A DNA stretch of 64,000 nt from contig NZ_RQXT01000034.1 of assembly GCF_003863365.1 (NCBI RefSeq), forward strand, positions 1 to 64,000, written 5' to 3'. Origin of the DNA: Mesorhizobium tamadayense. GTDB lineage: Bacteria; Pseudomonadota; Alphaproteobacteria; Rhizobiales; Rhizobiaceae. Below, piece after piece: positions 19,858 through 28,978 of this stretch. The notes below the pieces were generated by a model. The model was not told the origin of the DNA, made no database searches, and was given only the letters and a program-made list of their open reading frames with translations. Every line of letters starts with the position of its first letter. The first letter of the stretch is position 1. The position numbers were made by a program, and so were the translations under genes.

Positions 19858-19996
19858 GGGCAATTGGTCTGAGGTCGGCGCCGCCGCCCATGCAACGAAA
19901 GCCCGATGAAAATGAAAACGCCGCCGCGGCTAGGCCGGGCGGCGTCGAATTCCATTCAGCGCGACGGCAGCAAATGCCGTTCGAAAAAAGGCTGTC

Positions 19997-20131
19997 TCAG
20001 GCAACGAAGCCGAGGCGAGCAGCAGCCATGGCGCCGGTCTGGCCGGGCATGGTCTTGGCAAGACGCTGACGCTCGAGAGCGGTCGTCAGGTTCATTTCGC
20101 GGCGGGGAAAAAGGCGGGCAAAGAGCTTCAT
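19997..20131 (-). CDS. 44-aa basic hypothetical protein
   Basis: Short reading frame starting MKLFARLFPRREM and ending ARLGFVA. The ATG at 20131 has GGAG six bases upstream. An ATG two codons earlier (20137) is less well spaced. It is very basic in its first half and resembles the tiny proteins found beside DUF1127 genes in rhizobia, but I cannot assign a family. Confidence 0.55.
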   Translation of the reverse strand: MKLFARLFPRREMNLTTALERQRLAKTMPGQTGAMAAARLGFVA

Positions 20132-20137
20132 TGTCAT

Positions 20138-20462
20138 CTCCATTCGGGTTGCTCAGACGGGTCGCCTTCGCTTGATGGAGTGGGGCAGCTCGTTTTGGCT
20201 CGCGCTGATATAGGCTCGCTTCAGCAGAAACTAAATCGCAAAAGCGAAGCACTTGATATGAAAAGCGACATAGTTCGCGACATATTTGGGCAGATGCCCG
20301 AAATTTATGATTATTTACAATGCGTTAAATGGAGAATTGCGCGCTATGCGAGTGGTTCATATGCGTCATGCAGCGGCGGCATGGCTCGAATATTCGTTTG
20401 AATGCAAACAAAAGGCCTGCCGAGCTGACGCGGCAGACCTTCAGGTTTGACCGCACACTTTG
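20138..20462. other. AT-rich intergenic stretch
   Basis: No coding signal on either strand. It holds two direct GCGACATA repeats (20265-20272 and 20277-20284), 12 bp apart centre to centre, and an AT-rich tract (20300-20325). It probably contains the promoter of the 44-aa gene. Nothing else is seen. Confidence 0.5.
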
Positions 20463-20648
20463 TTACTTTGCTCCGGCCCAGCTTCCGACGCCGAGGCGAG
20501 AACCGGACTTGGCATCAGCAGCTTCCGGCCAGCCGATATCCTTCTGCAGCTCGATCGGCAGCGAATGGATGGCGCGTTCGGTCTGGTAGCGGGCGCGGGC
20601 CGCGCTGAATTCGGTCGCGAGCCGACCGATGGACGACAGGATAGACAT
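20463..20648 (-). CDS. DUF1127 protein
   Basis: 61 aa. The amphipathic N-terminal helix is followed by the DUF1127 signature (ERAIHSLPIELQKDIGWP). A strong AGGAG site precedes the ATG. Members of this family in Agrobacterium and Rhodobacter affect small-RNA/RNA turnover and phosphate or stress responses. The role here is unknown. A second DUF1127 gene at 22961-23146 has the same KDIGWP ending, and the pair brackets the LysR/hydrolase genes. Confidence 0.85.
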   Translation of the reverse strand: MSILSSIGRLATEFSAARARYQTERAIHSLPIELQKDIGWPEAADAKSGSRLGVGSWAGAK

Positions 20649-20866
20649 TTTCTTTCTCCTCTACGCGGGCAGGGGGGCGCCCGGCAATGCGTTTACGTCA
20701 GGTCTGTTTCAGCTTCATTTCATATCGATGCAGGTCCGTGTCATGGTCGTTCAATCCCTGCTTTTGGCAGCATCCTGCATCGATCGAGTTGACTATGCGC
20801 CTGAAGTGATGTTCAATCAAACGAAATGGAATGATCGTTTGCATCAGAAAAATTGAAGGCAAGCCG

Positions 20867-21766
20867 ATGAACGCCCCGCTCAACCATCCTCTGCCGCTGC
20901 TCGATCTCGACGTGCTGCGCACCTTCGTGGCGATCGCCGAGACCGGCAGCTTCACCACCGCGGCCAACGCGGTGTTTCGCACGCCCTCGGCCGTCTCCAT
21001 GCAGATCAAGAAGCTGGAAGACATTCTCGGCCGCTCGGTCTTCGCGCGCGACGCGCGCTCGGTGACGCTGACCACCGATGGCGAGATGCTGCTCGGCTAC
21101 GCCCGGCGGCTGTTGTCGATCAACCGCGAAGTGGTGTCGAAGTTCATCATTCCCGACATTGTCGGCGTGGTCAGGCTCGGCTCTCCCGATGACTATGGCG
21201 AGCGCGTGCTGCCGCATGTGTTGAAGCGCTTCGCGCAGTCGCATCCGTCGATCGCCGTCGACGTCACCATCGACCAGAGCATCAATCTGCGCCGCCGCAT
21301 GGATGACCGCGCGCTCGACATCACGCTGCTTACCAATTCCTACAAGACCAGCGCGCTCGGCGCCGAGGTGCTTTTGACCGAACCAATCGTCTGGGCCGGC
21401 GCCAAGGGCGGCTGCGCGCATCTGCGCGAGCCGCTGCCGGTGTCGCTATGGGAAGAAGGCTGCGCCTGGCGGGCCGGCGCCCTGGAAGCGCTCGGCCGCG
21501 AAGGCCGCAACTACCGCATCGCCTATATGAGCGCCCACACCGCCGGTCAGCGCGCCGCGATCATGGCTGATCTCGCGGTGGCGCCGCTGCCAAAATCCTT
21601 CCTCGGCGACGATATGGTCTCGCTGGGCGCGAAGGACGGCATGCCCGATATCGGCAGCTACAATCTCGCCATGGTGGTGGCGCCCGACGCCAGCGCGCCG
21701 GTCAAGGCCGTCGCCGACCACATCCGCGCGACCTTCGAGCTGTTCCGGGAAACCGGCAAATTCTGA
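20867..21766 (+). CDS. LysR-family transcriptional regulator
   Basis: 299 aa. The N-terminal winged helix (DLDVLRTFVAIAETGSFTTAANAVFRTPSAVSMQIKKLE, split here only by the usual turn) occupies ~residues 13-72, and the rest is a LysR substrate-binding domain. It starts at the ATG at 20867 after AAGGCAAGC. It converges with the hydrolase gene, with one base between their stop codons. LysR proteins usually regulate a divergent neighbour. Here the divergent neighbour is the DUF1127 gene at 20463-20648. Confidence 0.9.
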   Translation: MNAPLNHPLPLLDLDVLRTFVAIAETGSFTTAANAVFRTPSAVSMQIKKLEDILGRSVFARDARSVTLTTDGEMLLGYARRLLSINREVVSKFIIPDIVGVVRLGSPDDYGERVLPHVLKRFAQSHPSIAVDVTIDQSINLRRRMDDRALDITLLTNSYKTSALGAEVLLTEPIVWAGAKGGCAHLREPLPVSLWEEGCAWRAGALEALGREGRNYRIAYMSAHTAGQRAAIMADLAVAPLPKSFLGDDMVSLGAKDGMPDIGSYNLAMVVAPDASAPVKAVADHIRATFELFRETGKF

Positions 21767-21767
21767 G

Positions 21768-22733
21768 CTATTCGGCCGCCGCCGCAGGCCGCGCCGCGTA
21801 GGCAGTTTCGGTTTGACGCGGCGCGGGGGCTCGCCGCGGTGGCGGTTCGCCCCTGAGGAAGTCGACAATGCTGTCGCGCGCGCGTCGCGCCTCCGGCATA
21901 TCGATCAGCGGCCAGACGTGGAACATGCCTTCCTCGTAGACGACATCGACCTCGACGCCGGCGGCGCGCGCCTTCGCGGCGAAGATCAGATTGTCGGGGC
22001 TGAGAAGGTCGTGCGAGCCTGTGAGCAGCAGCGTCTTCGGCAGCACCGAGAGATCGCCGTAGAGCGGGCTGATATGCCAGTCTGCGCGGTCGATGCCGGC
22101 GCTGTAGAGCCGGATCGCCTCGAGCCCGCCGGAAATGCCGAGCCACGGATCTCTGCGCTCGGCCTCGAACACCTCCGGATTGGACAAAGACATGTCGAGG
22201 CCGGGCGAGATCAGCACATGACGCGCCGGCAAGGGCAGGCCTTGCTGCGCCGCCATCATGGTGAGCACGACGGCCATGTTGCCGCCGGCGGAATCGCCCA
22301 TGAAGATGATGTCCTCGGCATCGGTCTCTTCCAGCATGCGCCGGTAGACGTCGCCGACCATGCCGAACATGTCATGGAAATGATGCTCCGGTGCGATCGG
22401 ATAGATCGGCACGGTGACGCCGAAACCCAGCCGCTCCGCCATCTCGGCGATCAGCACCCAGTGATAGGACGTGATCTGAAAGACGAAGGCGCCGCCATGC
22501 AAATAGAGGATGCGCCGGCGCTCGCCGGGTTTCGGCGCGATCTCGTAGACGGGAAAGCCGTCGATGCTGGTCTCGGCGATGTCGAGTCGCGCCTTCAGCG
22601 ACGCCGGCGGACGATAGTCCTCGGTCTTGCGAGCATATGTGATCCAGCGCTGCAGACTCTCGGGGCTTGAAAATGCCTGCTTGCGGCTGTGCCTGAGAAT
22701 GAACGAGACGACGTGGCTTTTCAGACTGGGCAT
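21768..22733 (-). CDS. Alpha/beta hydrolase of the hormone-sensitive-lipase family
   Basis: 321 aa with oxyanion-hole HGGAF, nucleophile elbow GDSAGG, acid residue in TGSHDLLSPDN and catalytic His in EGMFHVWP, all in HSL (GDXG) family order. It is likely a carboxylesterase for short acyl esters. The C-terminal ~25 residues are Pro/Ala-rich and probably disordered. The ATG at 22733 was preferred to a GTG three codons upstream. Confidence 0.85.
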   Translation of the reverse strand: MPSLKSHVVSFILRHSRKQAFSSPESLQRWITYARKTEDYRPPASLKARLDIAETSIDGFPVYEIAPKPGERRRILYLHGGAFVFQITSYHWVLIAEMAERLGFGVTVPIYPIAPEHHFHDMFGMVGDVYRRMLEETDAEDIIFMGDSAGGNMAVVLTMMAAQQGLPLPARHVLISPGLDMSLSNPEVFEAERRDPWLGISGGLEAIRLYSAGIDRADWHISPLYGDLSVLPKTLLLTGSHDLLSPDNLIFAAKARAAGVEVDVVYEEGMFHVWPLIDMPEARRARDSIVDFLRGEPPPRRAPAPRQTETAYAARPAAAAE

Positions 22734-22960
22734 CGGATACACGTTCGGCAGAGCCGACTAAGAGAATTCCCCCTACTATTCGAAGATTGTACCTTAACTG
22801 AAAATGTCAAGGTTCCACCACGGGCACATCGGCGTGATCCCGATGGCTGCGCCTCACCGCCTTGGCAGCAGCGCGGCGCGTAGCTTGTTGCCGCCGGTCG
22901 CCGAGGCCGATTGCCGGCCCCGGCGCCTGCCGAGCAGCTTGCATTTGTCGGCGAAGGTCA

Positions 22961-23146
22961 TCAGCGCGGCGTGTCCAGGAGCAGCGCGTGAAGGGCTGCC
23001 TGCGGGTCGCTCGGCGGCGAGGCCGGCCAGCCAATATCCTTCTGGACATGCGCCGGCATGCTGTTCAGCGCCCGGATCGCCTTGTCACGGGCATGGGCCT
23101 GCCGGATTGACACGCCGAAGCGGCCGAGATTTTCGAACATCGACAT
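22961..23146 (-). CDS. DUF1127 protein, second copy
   Basis: 61 aa, start MSMFENLGRFGVSI with GGGAGA upstream. The DUF1127 motif reads KAIRALNSMPAHVQKDIGWP. Its C-terminal tail (PSDPQAALHALLLDTPR) differs from the copy at 20463-20648. It is separated from the activase gene by 178 bp without coding signal. Confidence 0.85.
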   Translation of the reverse strand: MSMFENLGRFGVSIRQAHARDKAIRALNSMPAHVQKDIGWPASPPSDPQAALHALLLDTPR

Positions 23147-23324
23147 TTTCGTCTCCCTTGAAGAGCGGCGGCCGAGGATTATCCGCGGCCGCCGTTCGAT
23201 GTCTGCTAAATGTCTCACGCATGTATCGGAGGGATTTCGCGAAAACAGCGTTTTGGTTTCCGGATCAGGCAGATCCGGAAACATTTGCATACAAATGAAA
23301 TTGAAATACTGGCCGAGAGCCCGT

Positions 23325-25394
23325 CTATTCGCGCCCGCGCCGTGCCGCGCGCTCCTCGCGTGAGCGCCGGCGTGGGGTGGCATCGCCAGCGGCGCCGTCC
23401 TCGCCCACCGCCTTGCGCGGCGGCAGCTTCACCGCGGCGGCCAGCTTCGGGAATGGATCGACCTTGTTCGGCAGCGCCATGGCGTAGACGAAGTGCTCCT
23501 GGAACTTCGGCTCCAGCGCGGTCTCGATCTTCTCGATCCTGCTCACCGTCTCCTCGATCTCGCGGCGGTAGCCGCGGTTGAGCAGCGCCATGCGAGCGCC
23601 GGCGCCGGCGGCGTTGCCGACGGCCTTGACCTTGTCGAGGTCGCAGTCGGGGATCAGGCCCAGCACCATGGCGTATTTCGGATCGATGAAGGAGCCGAAG
23701 GCGCCGGCGAAATGGATGCTGTCGACGTGGTCGGTGTGCTGCTTTTCCATCAACAGCTTGGTGCCGGCATAGAGCGCCGCCTTGGCAAGCTGGATGGCGC
23801 GCACGTCGTTCTGGGTGATGGTGATCTTCGGCTCGCCGTCCTTCAGCACATAGGAGAAGGTGCGGCCATGGGAGACGATGCGCGACGAGCGCGCCGCCAG
23901 CGATCCATCGACGACGCCGTCCTCGGAAATGATGCCGGCGAGATACATCTCGGCCACCACTTCGATGATGCCGGACCCGCAAATGCCGGTGACGCCGGTC
24001 GCCTGCACGCTTTCGGCGAAACCCGGCTGATCGGACCAGAGCTCCGAGCCGATGACGCGGTAGCGCGGCTCGAGCGTTTCGGGGTCGATGCGCACGCGCT
24101 CGATGGCGCCGGGCGCGGCGCGCTGGCCGCCGGAGATCTCCGCGCCTTCGAAAGCCGGACCGGTGGGGGAGGAGGCGGCCACGACGCGCGTGCTGTTGCC
24201 GAGCACGATCTCGGCATTGGTGCCGACATCGACGATCAGCATCATCTCGTCTTGGCGATGCGGGCCTTCGGAGAGGGTCACGGCGGCGGCATCGGCGCCG
24301 ACATGGCCGGCAATGCATGGCAGCATATAGAGGCGCGCGCCCTGGTTCAGCTTCAGGCCGAGGTCGGAGGCCTTGATGCGCACGGCGCCGGAGACGGCGA
24401 GCGCAAACGGCGCGCCGCCGAGCTCGGTCGGATCGATGCCAAGGAAGAGATGGTGCATGATCGGATTGCCGACGAACACCGCGTCGAGGATGTCGTTGCG
24501 CTGGACATTGCCTTCCGCGCAGACCTTGTCGACGAGGCCGGAAACGGCTTCGCGCACGGCGACCGTCATGCCTTCGCGGCCGTCCGGATTCATCATCACG
24601 TAGGAGACGCGGCTCATCAGATCCTCGCCGAAGCGGATCTGCGGATTGGACGTGCCGGACGAAGCGGCGACCCGGCCGGACAGCAGCGACACCAGATGCA
24701 TGGCAATCGTGGTCGAGCCGATATCGCAGGCAAGGCCATAGGCCTCGTTCTTGAGACCGGGCCAGAGCGCGATGACACGGGCGATGTCGCTGTCGGCATC
24801 CTTGTGGATGGCAGCGGTGGCGGTCCAGTTGCCCTTGCGCAGGATGCTCTGCACCTGCGGCATGAGGTAGAAGTCGAATTCGAGGTTCTTGAAGCCCCAA
24901 TCCTTCATCAAGGCGATCTTGAGCCGGTCGAGGTCGCCGAGCGGCTTGTGCATGTCGGGCTCTTCGATCTCGACATAGCACATGCGGATCGCCGTATCGC
25001 GGGCGATCACCCTGGTGTCGGCGTCCTTGCGGATGGTCTGGGCGTTGATGACCGTGTCCTGCGGCACGTCGATGACGAGGTCGCCGAGGATCTGTGCCGA
25101 GCAGGAGAGGCGGCGGCGTTCAGGCAGGCCGCGCACGCGCTCGTAGCGCTCTTCCTTGGCGCCCTTCGGCGAGATGTGGTCGTTGGACGAGACGATCTTG
25201 TGCTTGGCGAAACTGCCTTCCTGTACCTCGATCTGGCAGCGTCCGCAGGTGGCGCGGCCGCCGCACACGCTCTCGACATAGACGCCAAGCTGCCGCGCGG
25301 CATCAAGCACCGGCGTGCCGACAGGGAACCGCCCGCGCTTGCCTGACGGCATGAACAGCACGAGCGGATCGGTTATGTTCGGGGGAGGGTTCAT
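23325..25394 (-). CDS. Corrinoid-protein reductive activase (ASKHA/RACo-like, 2Fe-2S)
   Basis: 689 aa. Residues 8-105 form a 2Fe-2S ferredoxin domain with C44, C50, C53 and C98. A linker follows, then an ASKHA-type ATPase domain with phosphate-loop motifs ACDIGSTTIAMH and LIVDVGTNAEIVLG. In RamA/RACo-type proteins this couples ATP to reduction of inactive Co(II) corrinoid back to Co(I), which an aerobe needs often. The C-terminal ~17 residues are Arg-rich. The start is the ATG at 25394 with GGGAGG nine bases upstream. It lies 42 bp downstream of the methyltransferase gene, so one operon is likely. Confidence 0.85.
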   Translation of the reverse strand: MNPPPNITDPLVLFMPSGKRGRFPVGTPVLDAARQLGVYVESVCGGRATCGRCQIEVQEGSFAKHKIVSSNDHISPKGAKEERYERVRGLPERRRLSCSAQILGDLVIDVPQDTVINAQTIRKDADTRVIARDTAIRMCYVEIEEPDMHKPLGDLDRLKIALMKDWGFKNLEFDFYLMPQVQSILRKGNWTATAAIHKDADSDIARVIALWPGLKNEAYGLACDIGSTTIAMHLVSLLSGRVAASSGTSNPQIRFGEDLMSRVSYVMMNPDGREGMTVAVREAVSGLVDKVCAEGNVQRNDILDAVFVGNPIMHHLFLGIDPTELGGAPFALAVSGAVRIKASDLGLKLNQGARLYMLPCIAGHVGADAAAVTLSEGPHRQDEMMLIVDVGTNAEIVLGNSTRVVAASSPTGPAFEGAEISGGQRAAPGAIERVRIDPETLEPRYRVIGSELWSDQPGFAESVQATGVTGICGSGIIEVVAEMYLAGIISEDGVVDGSLAARSSRIVSHGRTFSYVLKDGEPKITITQNDVRAIQLAKAALYAGTKLLMEKQHTDHVDSIHFAGAFGSFIDPKYAMVLGLIPDCDLDKVKAVGNAAGAGARMALLNRGYRREIEETVSRIEKIETALEPKFQEHFVYAMALPNKVDPFPKLAAAVKLPPRKAVGEDGAAGDATPRRRSREERAARRGRE

Positions 25395-25436
25395 ATGCAA
25401 ATGCCTCCCTCTGTCGAAAAAGTCACAATCTCTACC

Positions 25437-26411
25437 TTATGCCCTCGCCATGCGGGCCTCGCGGCCGCCGCGCCGGCGCCCGCCATTGCCGCCGCCTTCG
25501 CCTGGAGCGTTGACCGCTGTTGGCGCCGCGACGGCCTGCCCGCCTTCGGCCGGCTTGTAGTCCTTGTAGGTGCGGATCCAGTTGGTGCAGTTCTCGTCGG
25601 TGCCGTTGAGCACATTGGCGCCGCGCACGGCTTCCATTTCCTGCGGGCGGACCGGGTTCATGATGGCGCTCGTCATGCCGGCGCCGATCACCATCGGGAT
25701 GAAGGCGGCGTTGATGCCATGGCGGTGCGGCAGGCCGAAGGAGATGTTGGAGAGGCCGCAGGTAGTGTTGACCTTGAGCTCCTCGCGTAGCCGGCGCAGC
25801 AGCGCAAACACCTGGCGGCCGGCATCGCCCAGCGCGCCGATCGGCATGACGAGCGGGTCGACGACGACGTCATGCGCGGGGATGCCGAAATCGGCGCAAC
25901 GCTCGACGATCTTCTTGGCGACGGCGAAGCGGACATCCGGGTCCATGGAGATGCCGGTCTCGTCGTTGGAGATGGCGACCACCGGAACGTTGTATTTCTT
26001 GATCAGCGGCAGGATGGCCTCAAGCTTCTCTTCCTCGCCGGTGACGGAGTTGACCAGCGGGCGGCCCTTGGCGACCTTCAGCGCGGCCTCGATCGCGGCC
26101 GTCACCGAAGAGTCGATCGACAGAGGCAGGTCGACCAGGTTCTGTACGATTTCCAGCGTCTGCACCAAAAGCGCCGGCTCGGTCGCGTTGGGGTCGACGG
26201 CGGTGACGCCGGCATTGACGTCGAGCATGGTGGCGCCGCAGGCGGCCTGTTCCAGCGCGTCCTTGATGACGGTCTCGAAATTGCCGGCCACCATCTCGGC
26301 GGCGAGCTTCTTGCGTCCGGTCGGGTTGATACGCTCGCCGATCACGCAGAAGGGCTGGTCGAAGCCGATGACGATTTCTCGGGTCGCCGAGGCGACGATG
26401 GTGCGGGTCAT
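25437..26411 (-). CDS. DHPS-fold methylcorrinoid:THF methyltransferase (MtgA/MtvA-like)
   Basis: 324 aa. A pterin-binding TIM barrel with the family's GERINPTG at ~residue 26, TMLDVNAG, SIDSS and VVDPLVMP, as in MtgA, MtvA and AcsE. It is predicted to move the methyl group from the corrinoid protein to tetrahydrofolate. The last ~23 residues are Gly/Arg-rich and lie outside the barrel. The gene starts its own unit. A near-perfect palindrome lies 17 bp upstream of the ATG (26428-26449), almost identical to that in front of bmt. The activase gene follows. Confidence 0.85.
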   Translation of the reverse strand: MTRTIVASATREIVIGFDQPFCVIGERINPTGRKKLAAEMVAGNFETVIKDALEQAACGATMLDVNAGVTAVDPNATEPALLVQTLEIVQNLVDLPLSIDSSVTAAIEAALKVAKGRPLVNSVTGEEEKLEAILPLIKKYNVPVVAISNDETGISMDPDVRFAVAKKIVERCADFGIPAHDVVVDPLVMPIGALGDAGRQVFALLRRLREELKVNTTCGLSNISFGLPHRHGINAAFIPMVIGAGMTSAIMNPVRPQEMEAVRGANVLNGTDENCTNWIRTYKDYKPAEGGQAVAAPTAVNAPGEGGGNGGRRRGGREARMARA

Positions 26412-26427
26412 GAAATCTCTCCGTCGT

Positions 26428-26449
26428 GATATAAAGAGTTCTTTATATC
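26428..26449. promoter_or_regulatory. Palindromic operator upstream of the DHPS-fold methyltransferase
   Basis: GATATAAAGAG followed by TTCTTTATATC: 11-base arms with a single mismatch at the centre. A close copy lies at 39979-40000 before bmt. From memory it resembles the operator proposed for SahR-type ArsR regulators of the methionine/SAM cycle in alphaproteobacteria. That match was not checked. Confidence 0.65.
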
Positions 26450-26490
26450 GTTATCTGTTTTCGTTCAAGTGAATGGTTTTCGCCCGCGCC

Positions 26491-27582
26491 TCAATGCGCG
26501 GTCTTCACCATGTCCACCTGGGTTTCGGTAATCTCGTCGTGCAGTATGTGGTCGAGCCGGTTAGCAACCAGCTGGTCGTCGCGGCGGATTTCGCGCTTCC
26601 ACGGCTGGCGGCCCTTCAGCACGCCCGATTCATCGACGATCTCGGCGACATATTCCTCCTGGCGATAAGCCATCACATGGACGCCGGACACGCCCGGGAT
26701 TTCCTTCACCTCGTTGATGATGTCGATGCAGAGCTGCTTGCCTTCCTTCTTCTGGTCCTGCGCGCCTTCGAGCCGCTTGATGACTGCATCGGGAATATGG
26801 ATGCCCGGAACGTTGGACCGGATCCACTTGGCCGTCTTTGCCGAGGCCAAGGGGCCGACGCCGCACAGGATGAAGCATTTTTCGTGGTAGCCGAGGTCAC
26901 GCACCTTCTGCATGTAAGTGCGGAACATCGGCACGTCGAAACAGTACTGGCTCTGAACGAATTGCGCGCCGGCGGCGATCTTCTTGCCCAGCCTGTGGGG
27001 GCGGAAATCGTAAGGCGGCGCGAAAGGATTGATCGCAGCGCCCAGGAATATCTGCGGCGGCGTCGTCAGCTTGCGGCCCGACAGGAACTTGCCGTTGTCG
27101 CGCATGATGCGGCAGGTCTCCAGCAGCGACATGCAGTCGAGGTCGAACACCGGCTTGGCGCCGGGCTGGTCGCCGGCTTGCACCCCGTCGCCGGTGAGGC
27201 ACAGCATGTTGGCGACGCCCATCGCGGCGCCGCCCAGCACGTCGCCCTGGATGGCGATGCGGTTCCTGTCGCGGCAGGCGATCTGCATGATCGGGGCATA
27301 GCCCATGCGGGTGAGCAGCGCGCAGATGCCGACCGACGACATGTGGCAGTTGGCGCCCGAGGCGTCGACCGCGTTGATGGCGTCGACCCAGCCGTCGAAG
27401 ATCTTGGCGCGGTTGTAGACGTCTTCCGGATCGGCGCTGTCTGGCGGGTTGAGCTCGGTCGTCACCGCGAACTCGCCGCGCCGAAGCACGCGCTCCAGCC
27501 GGCCGCGCGAAGAATGGCCGGGCAGGGGATCGAGCGGCAGGTGGATGCCGGCCGGGTTCTCGTCAAGCTGGCGGGCGATCAT
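26491..27582 (-). CDS. MetF-like methylenetetrahydrofolate reductase
   Basis: 363 aa MTHFR-type barrel with NCHMSSVGICALLTRMG, IQGDVLGGAAMGVANMLCLTGDG and QFVQSQYCFD, corresponding to the flavin- and folate-binding parts of MetF. It is longer than the enterobacterial enzyme (about 296 aa). In this setting it would run in the oxidative direction, taking methyl-THF produced by methyl transfer to methylene-THF. That is an inference from context. Its ATG overlaps the stop of the zinc/Fe-S-like MetF-C protein by 4 bp, so the two are translationally coupled and probably form one complex. Confidence 0.85.
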   Translation of the reverse strand: MIARQLDENPAGIHLPLDPLPGHSSRGRLERVLRRGEFAVTTELNPPDSADPEDVYNRAKIFDGWVDAINAVDASGANCHMSSVGICALLTRMGYAPIMQIACRDRNRIAIQGDVLGGAAMGVANMLCLTGDGVQAGDQPGAKPVFDLDCMSLLETCRIMRDNGKFLSGRKLTTPPQIFLGAAINPFAPPYDFRPHRLGKKIAAGAQFVQSQYCFDVPMFRTYMQKVRDLGYHEKCFILCGVGPLASAKTAKWIRSNVPGIHIPDAVIKRLEGAQDQKKEGKQLCIDIINEVKEIPGVSGVHVMAYRQEEYVAEIVDESGVLKGRQPWKREIRRDDQLVANRLDHILHDEITETQVDMVKTAH

Positions 27583-28178
27583 GCCGAAGCTCCGTTGTTC
27601 TGCGGCTTCTGCGCGGCTTCACGCGCGGCGGCGGCCTGCGCGGTAACCCTGAGCCATGCCGAGGTCTCGCGCAGCGACTGATCGACGGGTTTCTGCACGT
27701 CCAGGATCTTGTCGCCATGCACCATGTTGCGCGAGCCTTCCCAGGCCTTGACCCAGACGCAGGGCATGTCCGGCTCGACCTCGCAATTGCCGTTGGCGCG
27801 CACGCCGCCGCAAGGGCCGTTGCGCAGTTGCTTCGGGCAGTTCATCGGGCAAGACATGCCGGTCGAGGACAGCACGCATTGGCCGCACATGCGGCAGTCG
27901 AACATGAAGCCCTTGACGCGCTTCTCGACGAATTTGATCGGGGCTTCGACGCGGCCATAGCCGATGCCCTTCCACAGCGGATGGAGGAGCAAAAACGCGT
28001 CCGCGAACCTGCTATAGAACCATTCGAGCAATCGCGAATGCCGCACCGACCACAACCGCACCGCAAAGGAACGCTGGACGCGCCGCTGCGGCGACACGTC
28101 CGCCGGCTTGTAGTCGGATTTCGGCGCTGCCTTCTTGACCAGGGTGGCCTGGGTAACCGCCGGCTGTTTTTCAGACAT
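27579..28178 (-). CDS. MTHFR C-terminal-domain (cysteine-rich) partner protein
   Basis: 199 aa matching the 'methylenetetrahydrofolate reductase C-terminal' family. A cysteine cluster lies at ~residues 90-125 (CRMCGQCVLSS ... CPMNCPKQLRNGPCGG ... C), fit for Fe-S or zinc. In acetogens, homologous MetV-type subunits pair with MetF and mediate electron transfer. Here it overlaps the MetF-like gene downstream and the 'virulence factor' gene upstream by 8 bp. The start MSEKQPAV at 28178 follows AGAAAA. A redox-subunit role is inferred. Confidence 0.8.
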   Translation of the reverse strand: MSEKQPAVTQATLVKKAAPKSDYKPADVSPQRRVQRSFAVRLWSVRHSRLLEWFYSRFADAFLLLHPLWKGIGYGRVEAPIKFVEKRVKGFMFDCRMCGQCVLSSTGMSCPMNCPKQLRNGPCGGVRANGNCEVEPDMPCVWVKAWEGSRNMVHGDKILDVQKPVDQSLRETSAWLRVTAQAAAAREAAQKPQNNGASA

Positions 28179-28473
28179 TTTCTTTTCCGCCCGCCTTGAC
28201 CAGAGCGACCAGCCGCTCGCGGTCATATTTCGCGTCGATCTCGTTGTATGCCTTCTCGACCTCGGCCTCGATGTCGTCGCCGACCGGAACCGGATCGGCC
28301 TTGCGCCATTCGGCGAGATAATCGTCGGTGCCGCCGGCCCCGGTGCGCATGGCGCACATGTCGATCGCCTCGGTGAAGCGCAGCGGCAGCTCGCGCTTGG
28401 CGTTCTGCCGGCCCTTCTTGACGATGACCTGTGCGGGAATGTCGCGCCAATAGACGACAATCAGATCGGCCAT
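28171..28473 (-). CDS. 'Virulence factor' family protein of unknown function
   Basis: 100 aa, starting MADLIVVYWRDIPAQVIVKKG, with a conserved acidic C-terminal helix. It fits a small family labelled virulence factor in databases, without biochemical basis. It is first of a tightly overlapping set (8-bp and 4-bp overlaps) with the MetF-C and MetF-like genes, so it probably works with them in one-carbon transfer. The ATG at 28473 follows AAGGAGCAAG. Confidence 0.75.
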   Translation of the reverse strand: MADLIVVYWRDIPAQVIVKKGRQNAKRELPLRFTEAIDMCAMRTGAGGTDDYLAEWRKADPVPVGDDIEAEVEKAYNEIDAKYDRERLVALVKAGGKENV

Positions 28474-28657
28474 GAAACTCTTGCTCCTTGATGCTGCGAG
28501 CATTGCCGCATGCGCCCTTGGGCCGCTTGTTATGGGACGACGCGCGCGCCTTCAAAAGCGACGCTATTGGACGTCGCAAAAAGAAAGGTGAAAATCTCTG
28601 ATCTCGTTGCAAGCACGGAGGCGTCTCCGTCGTCGATAGCAAGGGACCGGGGAGTTG

Positions 28658-28922
28658 TCAGTCCTGCCACACTGGCCGTGATTCAGCGAGCCTTGGCAGT
28701 CTGGGAAGGGTCTTTGGCGGAGACGTTGCCCACTCCTCAAACTCTCCCATTCGCCAGCTTGGATCGTCACGACAGTCCCGTCCAGCACCTCCATTTCGGC
28801 GGCTTCCACAGCCTTGCGCCGGATGAAGTCGCTAAGATTGGTGCGCGCTTGCCGGCAGCAGCTCGAAGAATCTCACGTTCATCAGAGGTGACACGGATAC
28901 TGACACTGGCCGTGTCGGACAT
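28658..28922 (-). pseudogene. DUF1778 (TacA-type) antitoxin remnant with two frameshifts
   Basis: From the ATG at 28922 the sequence reads MSDTASVSIRVTSDERE, a ribbon-helix-helix start. One base is missing near 28852, after which the next frame gives NLSDFIRRKAVEAAEMEVLD and GEWES. Another base is missing near 28740, after which the third frame gives EEWATSPPKTLPRLAE and ends VWQD with a TGA at 28658. Joined, they form an 88-aa DUF1778 antitoxin. No GNAT toxin reading frame follows on the minus strand. A dead toxin-antitoxin remnant between the one-carbon genes and the formyltransferase-like gene. Confidence 0.75.
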
Positions 28923-28978
28923 CGGCAGAACTCACTTTCTGTAGGAGAATGGCATAGAGACGACAGTGTTGACCGAGT

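Noticed and set aside
28510..28944. 144-codon plus-strand frame between the 'virulence factor' and formyltransferase genes
   Set aside because: It runs antisense to the DUF1778 antitoxin remnant, which explains the sequence much better.
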